From: Kalmusia sp. IMI 367209
Taxonomy: Eukaryota; Ascomycota; Dothideomycetes; Pleosporales; Didymosphaeriaceae
DNA length: 64,000 bases
NCBI GenBank assembly: GCA_027946365.1
Contig: JAPEUQ010000005.1
Span: 992,001 to 1,056,000 of the forward strand
Reading direction: 5' to 3'
The stretch's first letter is position 1. Each line of letters begins with the position of its first letter. Position numbers and translations under genes: made by a program. The notes below the pieces were generated by a model, which saw only the letters and a list, made by a program, of their open reading frames with translations, did no database searches and had not been told where the DNA came from. Positions 22,490 through 33,638 of this stretch are shown one piece after another.

Positions 22490-22943
22490 TGCATGTCATA
22501 CCCTTAAATGGTCTCCGAAGTCGCGTTCGTCAGTACAGCGGGCGCTGGTGAGATCAGGGCCCCAGTCCGTCGGCGGACGACGGAGTTCAGGCACGACAAG
22601 CGAACCAATCGTACGTCGCATCATCGTACTTCGCCTCAAAAGGCCAGGCCGTGACTTTGTCCGATGCTTGTCACGACCCCTTCCATGAGGCCATGTCTGC
22701 TTGATTTGTTCGTGCATGAGCGCCACGCGAAGAGGCGCTCACATTCCTGTCCGCTCCGCTCCACAATGAACGACGCTCTGATCCCCGCGAGCACAGCACT
22801 GACCCCAGAAACGTCCACCCGGCCCGCGTACGGAGTATCTTGAAACATCAGAAGCGCGTTGTTTCTGTGTTTGTCGAAACAATAGTGCTCGGTGTTGGGC
22901 ACACCCGAGAGCACGCAAGTAAACATGGGTAGTGCGAGCAAAC

Positions 22944-22953
22944 GGTATATAGC
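22944..22953 (+). promoter_or_regulatory. TATA-like box of the glycine-rich protein gene
   Basis: GGTATATAGC about 140 bp before the ATG at 23089. A CT- and CA-rich leader ending CAATCACAACA sits directly before the ATG, as in strongly expressed fungal genes. Confidence 0.4.
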
Positions 22954-23088
22954 ATCAGTCTTTCTAGTGGAGTCTTTCTTCTCATCATCAGCATCCAGCT
23001 TCATCAACTCCACAGTCCCTTTCCAACAGTCTTTCGTTCAACAGTCACTCTTTTCCCACACTCGTTAACTCAAGTCTCAATCACAACA

Positions 23089-24182
23089 ATGGCAGTAATC
23101 TCTAAGCCCGCCGGCGCGCTCAGCAGCCTTGTTTTCCTTCTCCAGCTTCTTACTCTCGCTTCGGCCGAGGGCTATGGCTATGGCGGCGGTGCCGCTTCTT
23201 CTTCTTCCGTGGCTGTTTCGACGACAGCGGCAGGATACAATGCCGCGCCTATCCCATCATCCTCTGCTGCGCCTTACGTGCCAACCAGCTCTGTCGTTGC
23301 ATCCGTCCCCACCGGTGGATACGGTTCTGGCCCTGAGACTTCGGTAGGAGCATCTGCACCTGTCCCTACGCCCTCAGGTGGCGCAGGAAATGGATACGGA
23401 GGAGGATCCGGAGGACAGGGAGGATCCGGCGGATATGGAGGAGGAGCTGGGGGATATGGAGGTCACAAAGGTGATGGGCACAAAGGACATAAGGGCCATG
23501 GATCTAAGCCCTGGAAGCCGCATCGCGGCGACAAAAAGCCTTCTGGTAAGTTTTCACAAGAGATGTCAATAAGCTTGATGAACACTGTCGACAACCCCAA
23601 TTGACAGCTACTTCGATCCTTTCGACTTTTCTGGGTTTGAGTAATCGCTAATTTTTTCCAAGGTCACGGCTATGGAAGCGGGGGCTGGAACAACCACCAA
23701 GGCGGAAACAAGGATCAGGGTGGTCATGGTTCACACGAAGGTGGTCATGATTCACAGCAAGGTGGAGGTTATGGAGGACACCAAGGCGGGGGCTATGGAG
23801 GACACCAGGGTGGTGGTAATGGAGGACACCAGGGTGGTGGTTATGGAGGAAACCAAGGTGGCTGTAAGTTGCGCTGTCGAAGCACACGCTTAACAAATTT
23901 GTTCATTCTCTAACTCTTACCAGCTTACGGAGGTGGGCAACAACCCCATTCCTCCGCCGATGCATCTCAGCCCACCCTCCCTGGCGGAAACTATGGCGGA
24001 CAGCCCCTGCTCCTCCGCGAGCAGCATCTGCCGCTTCTCCTCCTCCAAGCGGTGGAAACGGTTATGGTTCGGGCCCTTCAGTCCCTGCTACCACGCTTCA
24101 AACCATTGCCTCGAGCGCTGCTCCCTCTGCGCCTCCTGCCTCGTCCACTGCTGCGGGTAATGGATATGGCAACGGTTACTAA
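23089..24182 (+). CDS. Secreted glycine-rich repeat protein with a frameshift near its C-terminus
   Basis: Exons 23089-23545, 23663-23863 and 23924-24182, introns 117 and 60 bp. A signal peptide (about residues 1-26, ending LLTLASA) is followed by Gly/Tyr- and Ser-rich sequence, a His/Lys patch (GHKGDGHKGHKGHG) and tandem GGHQGGGYGG repeats. This composition is typical of extracellular or cell-wall structural proteins. In exon 3 the expected frame (YGGGQQPHSSADAS...GGNYGGQ) ends at a run of four C at 24004-24007. The frame that continues the Pro/Ser/Gly composition and closes GNGYGNGY-stop at 24182 needs one extra base there. Read literally the protein instead gets a Leu/Arg-rich tail that stops later. 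So this is a real one-base loss, a sequencing error in the C-run, or an unrecognised splice variant. Confidence 0.75.
23767..23862 (+). repeat. Tandem ~30-bp coding repeats (GGHQGGGYGG units)
   Basis: Four imperfect copies of a unit encoding Y/N-GG-H/N-QGG, differing mostly at third positions. They lie within exon 2 of the glycine-rich protein. Confidence 0.75.
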
Positions 24183-25017
24183 ACATGCATCTCTTTCTCT
24201 TCTTTCAATTTCCTTGGAATTCGCATAGCGCTGGATTTCACGGTTTTATAGACAACATTTTTTCTTTGTAACATTGGGACGGACTGGACATTTTGATAAG
24301 CTATAATGGATATGAACCTAACTTGGAGAATAATACAATCAGATTTCCCTCGATGATCTTGAATTATTTCTTACAATATTTTCAATGTTGCTGGTATTTG
24401 AATTTACGATCCGATCTCTACACCCAAAGGCAAATAGTAGGCAAGCAGTAGGAAATAGAGATAGGTCCGCTTTAGTGTGCTGTCAAAATATCAGACCTTA
24501 TATCTGATAAGCAAATTCATTCTGCAGTGTGAGTGGGCTATAGAGCTTGGTTGCCAAATTGCAGCGAGACTATTACCCTCATTCGCAGAGGTACCTGTAA
24601 TTTCCAGAGGGATCGAAACTATCTACAAATCTTCCGTGAGTCCTCAATGTGCACCCAACATCTAGTGCTAGATGTGTCGAAAACTGGAGGTGAATAATAC
24701 AGAGTGAGGATGGGGTGGAGTAAGCTTTGGCAAGATTTAAGACTTTTCTACCAATAGTCTGACTTCGTTTTTGGCTAGACTCACTGCAAATGGTAATGCT
24801 TGTCCCATTGTCCAAATGTCATACTAAGAAAACAGCCTTGGAGTTTCGAAGTAAGCGGAACTCCTCTAGTATTCACGATACCCACAATGTTGATCCTCAA
24901 GGTCTGGTGTATGCGCTTGGCTCAAGTTCCCGTTTACTGCAGCCCGTATGTACATTCATTTTGCTCCGCGATTGACGTGTCACGAACGCTACTCACCTTC
25001 ATTACCAATCACGTTCC
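24183..25017. other. Intergenic region, AT-rich
   Basis: 835 bp with the 3' region of the glycine-rich gene (AT-rich, AATAATACAATC at about 24330) and the promoter of the polyproline protein. Short frames on both strands have no motif. Confidence 0.45.
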
Positions 25018-27487
25018 ATGTCCGCGAATATTCACCTGCACCGTACGCGCAAATGCTTCACAGCACGACAAACATACACCACCACACGACGATATCTCTC
25101 GAAGATAAACCACTTCATCAATAACACCCACCCTCTAACGAAGCATCATACACTCCTCATGCGTACTCCCTCCCCAGAAGCAGAACGATACCGCTACGAA
25201 GTCCAGACTCGGGTCCAAAATATTCTAGCAGGTCGACGACGTCGAAATCCAGCATTGAGTCAATATAGCACTCGGCGTCTACTTTTTGAAGCAGTGCTCG
25301 AAGAAATCAGAATCTACCGTTTGAGGAAGGAGCAGAAAGTGTTGACAGCCAGAGAAAAGGTTGCAAATACAGCGACTATGCCGAAGAAACTCGGGAAAAA
25401 AGAGAGAAGCAGGTCTCACGAGAAACAGGGTTATGATGATGAGCATGAACAAGACAGCCGTCGTGGGAAATCCCGAGGACGAAGCCATGCAACGTGGGGT
25501 AATAAACGTAATGATAGTGAGTCGGATGGGCCTATAATAGGTGATTCGAACCGATATCATCACAGCCCTGGGCTCGTGATGACCGGCGGTGCTTCTGGGA
25601 ACCCTCTTTCTAGTCAAATGCCTATACAGCCGTCTGCCCAGCCTAAGTACGGTCCACTTACTACATCTCGAGACGAAGACGGCTGCTCGGGCTCAGAACC
25701 TACAGGAAGAAGCCGATCGCGATTTAAACAGAGATTCGATCACAATGGCAACCCACTCATCCGGGGTAACCGAGGGTGGCGAGACGCATCCCCAGGCCCG
25801 TTTCCTGAATACAAGTTCGAGAAGGGTCCCTTGTTGGGCCTTGGGCGGCTTGCGAAGGATCGCTTCAAGTGGGGAGTGCACAACTATGAGTCGCAGCAGC
25901 GGAGGAAGGAGAGACGCGCAAGGGGATCTTTAAAAGAGCGAAAAAAAGCTCACAAGGAGAAATTTGCGGAGAGGAAAAAAGACTCTAGCTGTGTAGAGGG
26001 GAAGTCAAGAGAAGAAAAAGATGTAAGGTATGAGCAAAGTGAGGATCGACGTCATGAGAAATCCCGCCGCAGTGGTAATCGACACGAGTCTTCTAATCAA
26101 GCTAATCGCGACCCTCAAAATAGGCCAGACACTTCCCTAAGAGGAGAGCAGCGTTCTCGCCCGAAGTCTTCACCCAATACTGATATACATCATATTCGAA
26201 ACAATCGCACAGCGAATAAGCAAGGAAGCGGAAGAAAAGAACATGTCAGCCGTGAGAGTAAGACACGGATGACGCATCATACTATGGGACGCGAGAAGAA
26301 GAAGAGATGGGAAGACAGGAGCGGCACGAGAGTTGATCCCGTGCGAAAAGCCCAAGCAGAAGTTGAAACACAATCGGGAGGAGAGCGATCAACCCCGCAT
26401 GAAGACGAAGCAGCTACACACTCATCATCTAGATACTCAGCTCGCCGTGAGTTATCTCGTGACGCCAATATTAGAGGTGAAAGGGATCATACAAAGCGAA
26501 GCTCCGTTCGATCAGACCCCCCCACACGTCGCCTCGAACAAACGCATCTTGTGTTTGAAAAGGCTCATCATAATAGCGAACGCGTAGAAGACGGTGAAAA
26601 TAAGGAGGGTAAGTAAAACTTCCTCGTCCTGCCAATCTCATGCGCTTATCTTGTAGCTTCACGGCCCGGACGTGATTCAAACACTTCCAAGCCACAAAGA
26701 ATTGATTACTACACTCATAGTAGCAGTGACAGCATATATAGTAGGCAACCCGCCCTCGCTCAAAACCAGCAAAACATAGGTACAACATCGACATCGGGCT
26801 CGCGCTGGTGGTCAGAACGTTCTGAAACACCAACAGAAATGAGTGGTCACGATGCGTGTTATAGCGAAAATGAGCAATCTTCCCCCGATCAATGCATCGA
26901 TAATCTGAGTAGTAAGACTGTATCAGTTCGGTCGGGTCATTCAACTCCGCGCACACACGATCCAAGTGATGTGTATGCTGGTACGCATGTCATGGCCCTC
27001 GATCATGAAATAATACTGAGCGCTTATAGATCACTGTGAGCTTTTTCCGGGACACGATTCGCGTGTGCGAGTAGACGGGTCAGACTTTTCGCGCGGAAAT
27101 GAAAGATGTATTGGTGACCCTCCTCCTCCTCCTCCTCCTCCTCCTCCACCACCACCGCCGCCGCCTCCCCGTCCTTCTGCTACGTATTCTGTACATCCGC
27201 AAGTAAGTGCTAGGAATGGTGATCTTAGGAATGACTTAATGACCGAAATTCGGCTTCGGCGACATAGTAAAGCGGGACGCGAGGATCAGGACAGACAGGA
27301 AGCGCGGGCTAAAGGAATCAATGAGACCGGATGTGAGGGCGGCAGCAGCGAGAGCGTACAGGCACGCGGGGCTGACTCTATGCACAACGGAGCGAGGCGT
27401 TCTGCTACCTCTCCACAAGCAAGGGCGGGTGGTAGCGACATGATGGGCGATCTGTTAGCGTCAATCAGGCGTCGGCGTCGGGACTAA
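25018..27487 (+). CDS. Polyproline / WH2-like, highly charged protein (possible actin regulator)
   Basis: Exons 25018-26608, 26657-26980 and 27030-27487 (introns 48 and 49 bp); 790 aa from the first Met, or 743 from the Met at 25159 (MRTPSPEAERYRYEVQTRV), which is the more natural start. The long first part is Arg/Lys/Glu/Ser-rich, largely disordered, with a compact segment GPFPEYKFEKGPLLGLGRL that may be a short fold. The last exon has a run of 17 prolines followed by RNGDLRNDLMTEIRLRR and, at the very end, SDMMGDLLASIRRRRRD. Both resemble WH2 actin-monomer-binding motifs (LLxxIxx...LRR). Polyproline followed by WH2 is the layout of WASP/verprolin-type proteins. The function is inferred; no WH1 or CRIB domain is visible. 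Confidence 0.75.
27121..27171 (+). repeat. (CCT)n / CC-N microsatellite coding polyproline
   Basis: CCT repeats grading into CCA and CCG, encoding 17 consecutive prolines in the last exon of the WH2-like protein; likely length-variable between strains. Confidence 0.9.
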
Positions 27488-28504
27488 GATAGCTTGCGAG
27501 GAAGACGACGGGCGAAATAATGCGAGCTAGCTTATGTTATTCGGATTGATGTGTGTCATGGTCAAGAGGGTGTACCCAAAAAATAGTCTGTACGGTGCGT
27601 GCACACGAGCCGTGAACGCCATGCTAAGATGTATTCAAACTCGTGGGCGTGATTAATCTAGTGCCATAATAAGACGATGACCCGACTAGAGGACGCTACG
27701 CTGCAATTCCAACGGTCTAGTGTAAATACGCCCTTGGGCTGATACGTTGCTATGATCGCTAAATTCTATGACCTTAACGCATTTCAATTCATACAGCCTG
27801 GTAGATGAGCTGTGGGTCTCCTTTTCATACGCACGAACCATGTGAGGACTATGGGAACACCACGCGTTTGCTGAAGCACTTTCCACACATACAGGCTGCC
27901 TCCTCTTTTCTAGTCAGTTTGAGTTAATCCCAGTGTTGGATGCATGTTTGGGATCTAATTTTACAACTGTTTAACAAAGCGCTAGGAGATTTTTTCCCCA
28001 ACTATAGAGCGTGATCCACCCGCTGAAGCTCAACTCGCTAGATCCTTTCCACCGCACTTCGCAAGGCCCCCTGCGTAATTTCCACTTCCTAGAGCCAGCC
28101 ACAAATTTAAAGGTAGTACTGGATATCTATGAGCTTGTTGATCCTTCATCAGTAATCGTCGGTAATGCCGCGGTTTGACGCGAAGGATGCGGAATGTCAC
28201 CTCTGCTCCACTTCCACAATGGCCTATCTAAGTCCTAAATAAGTAAACAATCGCGCTAAAGGACATTCGGATACAGTCGATGCGGCGGTTGAACATAATT
28301 TTGTTATTCGAAGCGAAGCGATCATATGTGATCGGATCTTGCATCTAAGCAAGCAAAAGGATATCTACATAAAAATCATAATCAAGAATAAAAAGACAAG
28401 ATGCGTCGAAGCTGTTAATGTGCGCCGTGATGACAAAAAGGTATATCCAATCCAGAAGCCCCAGTCTGCGCCATCTATTCCGAATTGTGTGGACGCTACC
28501 TCAT
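27488..28504. other. Intergenic region between convergent genes
   Basis: About 1 kb between the 3' ends of the polyproline gene (+) and the DUF1996 gene (-). AT-rich in the middle; no gene seen. Confidence 0.5.
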
Positions 28505-30059
28505 CTAGAAGCGTCGGTTGTGCCTCTGGTGCCTCTTGTAATGGCTATTCGCAGTCGGCGTGACAGTCACGGTGACCTTGTCGGTAAGCGTCTCGTAGAC
28601 AGTCCCAGAGTCGCAAGAAGTAGCGTCAGCGCCGACCGCACCAGCGGTCACGTAGACGGTGGGGGTGATGGTGAGCGTAGTCGGCGTACCGCAGTCGGTG
28701 CTCGAAGCATCGGCAGCGAGAACTGCGCTAGCTGCAGTGGAGTGGCGATGGTGGTGGCCCTTCACAGAGCTGGTTGTAGGCGAAGGTGCGGGTGTCGGTT
28801 CGACGTCTTCAGCGCTTGCGACTACGCTCTCGATGGCACTCGCGGCCTCGGAGCTGCTTGCTATGTTAGAAAGTCACACGATAGGGAATGCATATAAAAT
28901 AGACTTACGCAGCAGAGGACACCTGGGAAGCGATAGCGCTGGTGGCGGACGCAATAGCAGAAGTGGCAGACTCGACCGGAGCGGCAGCGGCAGTGCAGTC
29001 CGGACCAGAAACCGCCGTGGCTGCTTCGGGGCCAGATTGAAGTGGGTTGCAACCTGGAAGCTTCTCGACAACACCAGTCTCATCCGCAAAGGCCGACTTA
29101 GCGGCGCAAGCCGAGATGTCGGCGTCATTGTTGACGTTGTCGGCACCAAAGCACTCCCTCATCTGATCGTCACCGCATCCACATCCACAGTTGCAGTATC
29201 CATCGTCGGAAGTGGCCTTAGCAAGAACACCCTTTGCCCAACCGTTGCGGAAATCTGCGTGCATTCCGAGGCCGGTAGGATCGCCCTGAGCAAGAACCCA
29301 GGGGTTGTCGTTGGCACCGTACTGTCCATCAAACGCTTTGACGTCCCACCAAAACTCAATGAAGATGCTGGGGAAGCGGGCTGACTGGAAACCTTCCGGG
29401 CAGGCGTCGATGCCTGAGCCACTTCCAGACGGGTAAGCCATGTGAGCCGAGGGGTTCTTGGGGTCAATCTTCGCTCCGCTCCAGCAGGCAGGGAAGGTAA
29501 GTTGGGTGGTGAGTCCTTGTCCACAAGATGTGAAGCCCGTGGGGAAACCCTTGGCTGTGATTCTGGAGTAGTCCTCGCCAATGCAGGTCCAGTCAATACC
29601 AGCTTCGTTCTTGCCGTCCTCGGATCGTTTGAATGGGTCACCAGCAATCATAGCGAAGTCCTCCGGGAACTCAGAAATGTTCTTCGCCTTCTCGTTGCCA
29701 GAGTCACCAAACTTGTAGTATACCTTGAGGAAGCTGTTCGGTACGGGATAGAGGCCAGTGCCGTTTCCGTTCCAGTAAAGGGAGGGACGCCAGTACAAGC
29801 TCTTATCTGGTTTGATGCGAGCAGTGGTGCAGTCGGAGCCTTGGAGGCTTTCGTAAGAGACATCTGCGCTAAGACCATTTCCGCCATCGAAATCGTGCAT
29901 GTGAGGGCTTTGTTGACCAGGGAAGAGAGCAGGGTCAAGTCTTTGCGAGCTCATGGCAGGACCATGGCGATTGTAAAAACTGAAATAGGGGCCATGGCAG
30001 TCGAAAGCGGTAGCGGTGGCAGCCAAAGCCGCCGTAACGGCCAAAATGTTGGTATACAT
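28505..30059 (-). CDS. Secreted DUF1996 protein with Ser/Thr-rich tail
   Basis: Exons 30059-28909 and 28856-28505, a 52-bp intron (GTAAGT...CAAG); 500 aa. Signal peptide MYTNILAVTAALAATATA, then the DUF1996 domain: MSSQRLDPALFPGQQSPHMH (the usual R-D-P...G..S.H.H motif), YWRPSLYWNGNG, TFPACWSG and HMAYPSGSGSG. The C-terminal third is Ser/Ala/Thr-rich and ends in a Thr/Val-rich segment with two cysteines (STDCGTPTTLTI ... SCDSGTVYE) and a basic tail. DUF1996 proteins are secreted and sometimes attached to lectin or cellulose-binding modules; their biochemical role is unknown. The alternative 3' splice site 4 bases upstream would break the frame, so the CAAG acceptor is used. Confidence 0.92.
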
Positions 30060-33000
30060 TGTGTCTAAAGTTGGATGAGACGGAAGTATAAGCTTGGAAT
30101 AGGTAGATCAAGTCAGCCTGATAGACTGAAATCTGAATGAAGGGATGAGTCTCAGACTCCAAATGAATGTGGTATGAAAAAGAAAGAATGGATGGTATTC
30201 CTGTACCGGAAGCCAAAAAATGAGTGAGACCGTGGGGTCACGATGATCTGGGGCGTAGACATGTATTTGTATGTCGGAACTCGTATCTTCGGGTGCCCGC
30301 TCGGGCGGCAGTGGGAGCCCGCATGGTTCACCCGAGCGCAACGTCAGGCTTCTAGATTCGCTTCGTACCGACATCCAGGCGCGAAAGTGCTTGACTGCAT
30401 CTCAAGTAGGAGATGCGGACTAAAATTAAACAAGGGGAGTCCGACGATTCCTCCCCGTGGCGTCCTGCCCACTCTGGCAGTGTGGCTTTGCGTGGGTGGC
30501 ATTCGGGGTCGAATCTGACGGATGAGGTAAATAGTCGACGAATAGGCTGCGCCTGTTACGGAGAATTGTGGAGAGCGTTCGAAACACACTGTGAAAACAG
30601 TTGGCGCTGTGATCGCCGGCGGGTTTGAGATGTTCTAAGCGGATCGCTGGTGGCTAGCTTTAAAACAACTTGGCGCTGCACTTCTGCAGGGGCTACAGCG
30701 TCTTCATTTTCGAACGAAATTGACGATTCGACAGTGCAGGGGATAAGCTACATTCAACAAATCGCTTCACAAGCGCTTGATGATTTTGGCTGTCGTCGTC
30801 TCGCCTAAGCAGACCGCTCGCTGTGGGTGGAAATGAGGTGGTGAACAGCGTAGCAGTACGCCTAGCATACCCTTGCGGTCATCATGTTCGTGGGCGGAAG
30901 TCCGGGCTACTCCTACGCTGAATCCCGCCCGCCGCGCAGGTCCGTTTCGTCACTAACCTATCGATCCAACGCTCCGCAGACTTATCCTTATCAACTATAA
31001 ACAATCATGGAGTGACGTTCTTGATCGCAAATTCGAACCTTGACCTATCGACACCTATGCTAGCTCGCTTAGAAGACCGTGTACAGCTCTGTTTGTTAGA
31101 TGCAGTGAGCGTCGCTTGGCTACAGCCACTATGCAACTAAAATTACATACCTGAATGCAGAGAACCCGTTTGTCTTGATCAGAATCTCAGTTGCGAAAGC
31201 CCCCAGCTCCACTTTTTGGGCTCTGCATCTGATATTCATTGATAGAGGATGAAAAGCTTTGGTAGTCGGTGATAGATGGTAGGCTCACTTTACACCTCCT
31301 ACTCATTAGCTAACTTCACGAGCCACCCGTTTGTGACAGTTGCTGTAATGCTAGAGTGTCAAAGCCGAATGTTCGAGGCCTGTCGATCGAGATCTCACGT
31401 GGATTGTACATCAGAGCCAATACCGTCAATTGCACACTCGCTCTCTTCTCATTGAAAAGAGGTCTAGGAACCGGCGATTGAGTCTTGACTTAGACTTCTT
31501 TAGGTAGACGTTTGAAATGACCCCCGTTTCTTCCTTGCCGATAGGATAACCTTGTCGCTGAGTTCAATGACCGTACCGGGTATGCACGTATCTGCGCGCC
31601 AATAAAACAGCGTGGTGTTTCGTGGGAAGATACCACCGACACGTGGATGCAGGGGATGGACAGACCGGCAGCAATCAGTGGTCGCCACCTAAGGAGTCAG
31701 TCTTCGAGCACCGTGCTCGTCTCTGCGCAGTTCCGACCAACAATCTCCGTGCACGAGGCCAACGCTATGAGCTACATCCTCCTTCTACAGCCACGAGTTT
31801 CGCGAGATTGCAGAGAACGTAATGTAATCAGCTACAGCCCTTGGAGAAAGAATGTCGAAAGTTCACTACCTCTGAACGTATTACACAACGAACAGGGAGC
31901 ATGTTTGCGTGTTTATAGTGATGGACCACAGAGACTCGGTATTCTAAAAGAGAAATTCACGATGCGCAGACATGCGTTCAGATAAAGGTAGAATCGTACA
32001 AGATGATACACCATTTGCATTCGTCATGGTGTGAACAGATTGTGTGAATCTGAAAGACACTATCGGATTGCATAGAGTGCGTGTTGATGAGTATAGAGGA
32101 AAGGCCAGACACATGGGTGAAATGCGCACTTGCGCTTCCCCGTTTCGACAAGCTGCCACCAACAGGCCGCCGAGACGTCGCGCATATGCAATGCTTCAAA
32201 AGGTATACATTTATCATAGTCTTGCATGGACTAACGACCTTTCTGTACTGCATAATTTCACATACATGAGAAGCACAAGATCACATGACTTGTTGTGTGC
32301 TCGTGATCCTTACATAATCTGGAGTAATCTCCCCCATCTTTTCTTCTCACATATCTTGTCTCGGAAAAACTACATAGCCTTTCTACCCGGTTCTAAGTCA
32401 CTCGTTCCAGTCGCTCATCTAAGCTTTTCGAGTTTTTCGTTAATTGCTGGTCGAAGGTCCCAATTTCCGAGTGCCAGTGTCCAGCCGCCCATCTGCCCAA
32501 GGTTGTTCAGAGTGTCTACGCGCCTGGCACCTCGGTCATGCATGCGCAGCTGGAAGCAAAAGCGCGTAGGAATCTTCAATATTTCGATCCTCGTTGGAAA
32601 ACCGAGCTTCGCGCTGCAACGAGCCGTGGTAGGTCAGTCGCGTCATTTGCTTTATCGTGCCTGCATAGGATTCGTGGATCGGCGCCTGGCGCAATGCTGT
32701 CTATATGAGAATCTACGCCAGCATGATGCTGTACGCCGGCTCTTGTATGTCGGAAGCCACACTTAGTCCTTCCGTCCGAGCTCATTTGTGCGACTGCGCT
32801 TTTCCTGGTGGGTACCACCAATAATCAAGAGGGTCACCGCGGTGGCTTGCATTCTGCGACGAAGCTGTCGCTGTTATAATGAGTGGCACTTTTGATGTTA
32901 CTCGACAGCAGGTCGTGAGACAGTGCATCTGCCTCCATCCTTTGATCATTTACCCCCGTTGGAGTCCCTCGAACCGCCTTTGGGCTCTATGCGCATCATC

Positions 33001-33638
33001 AGATAGTCTTTGAGGATCAAAGCATCAGAGAATCTATTGATTCTAGAAAGTAATCGTCCTGGTCCTGGTAGCATAAGCGACGATCAAATCAAGATTCGAG
33101 GAACACCACGGCGTGCACGCAGACAACTTGCCACTGCAACCTTCCAGAACTTCCGAGTCAAGCGGAATGTCCTCTGGCAAGGCTCGTACTACTGCGCCGT
33201 GCCTCTTTCGACCTGGAAATCGGGCCCTGTACCTGCTAATCCAGTCGGCAGCCATTGCCCATCGTGCTCGCTCCGGTAGAATACACGTCGCCTTCATCTA
33301 CGTAGGAAGCCTGCAATCGCCACTATAGGTCGGAGCGGAGCCTTTATTCAGATGGTTTGTATGCTTCTCAGATATTATAGCGTGTCACTTGACCCACGTG
33401 AACCGGTAGCTTTCGCTTGTTAACCGGGGTGATCATCTACCTTTGGAGCCGTCGTTTAATATACAGGCCCTTGTATATTGCGGGGGAAAAAGCCAGGCGC
33501 GGACAGCCGGACAGAGTGGGCCGGGATCAATACCCACACGAATGTGGTGCCGCCCAAGCTATTATATGAGCGCGCCCACCCGTGGAACCGCGCGATGTGC
33601 GTTTCGCGACTGTTTGTCGAGGCCACCTCGCCGTCAAT
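30060..33638. other. Long gene-poor stretch
   Basis: About 3.6 kb with no supported gene. The longest frame (32044-32766, + strand, 240 codons) has random-looking composition and no motif. A short minus frame at 31500-31688 (FPRNTTLFYWRADTCIP) could be a decayed exon but joins nothing. The first 300 bp include the DUF1996 promoter. No repeats or transposon ends were seen. It may hold non-coding RNA or decayed genes I cannot recognise. Confidence 0.4.

Larger units (their letters stand above)
22247..23088. other. Intergenic region upstream of the glycine-rich protein gene
   Basis: Holds the hairpin listed separately and, at 22.95-23.09 kb, a TATA-like site and a CT-rich leader. A 125-codon minus frame (22636-23013) overlaps this promoter and has no motif. 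Confidence 0.45.

Noticed and set aside
22636..23013. 125-codon minus frame
   Set aside because: Lies across the promoter and leader of the glycine-rich protein gene and lacks motifs.
28659..30068. Long + frames opposite the DUF1996 gene
   Set aside because: Shadows of a clearly coding minus-strand gene with signal peptide and family motifs.
32044..32766. 240-codon open frame on the + strand
   Set aside because: Composition is random-looking (many Arg, Ser, His, Leu without pattern), no motif, and no neighbouring frame joins it.
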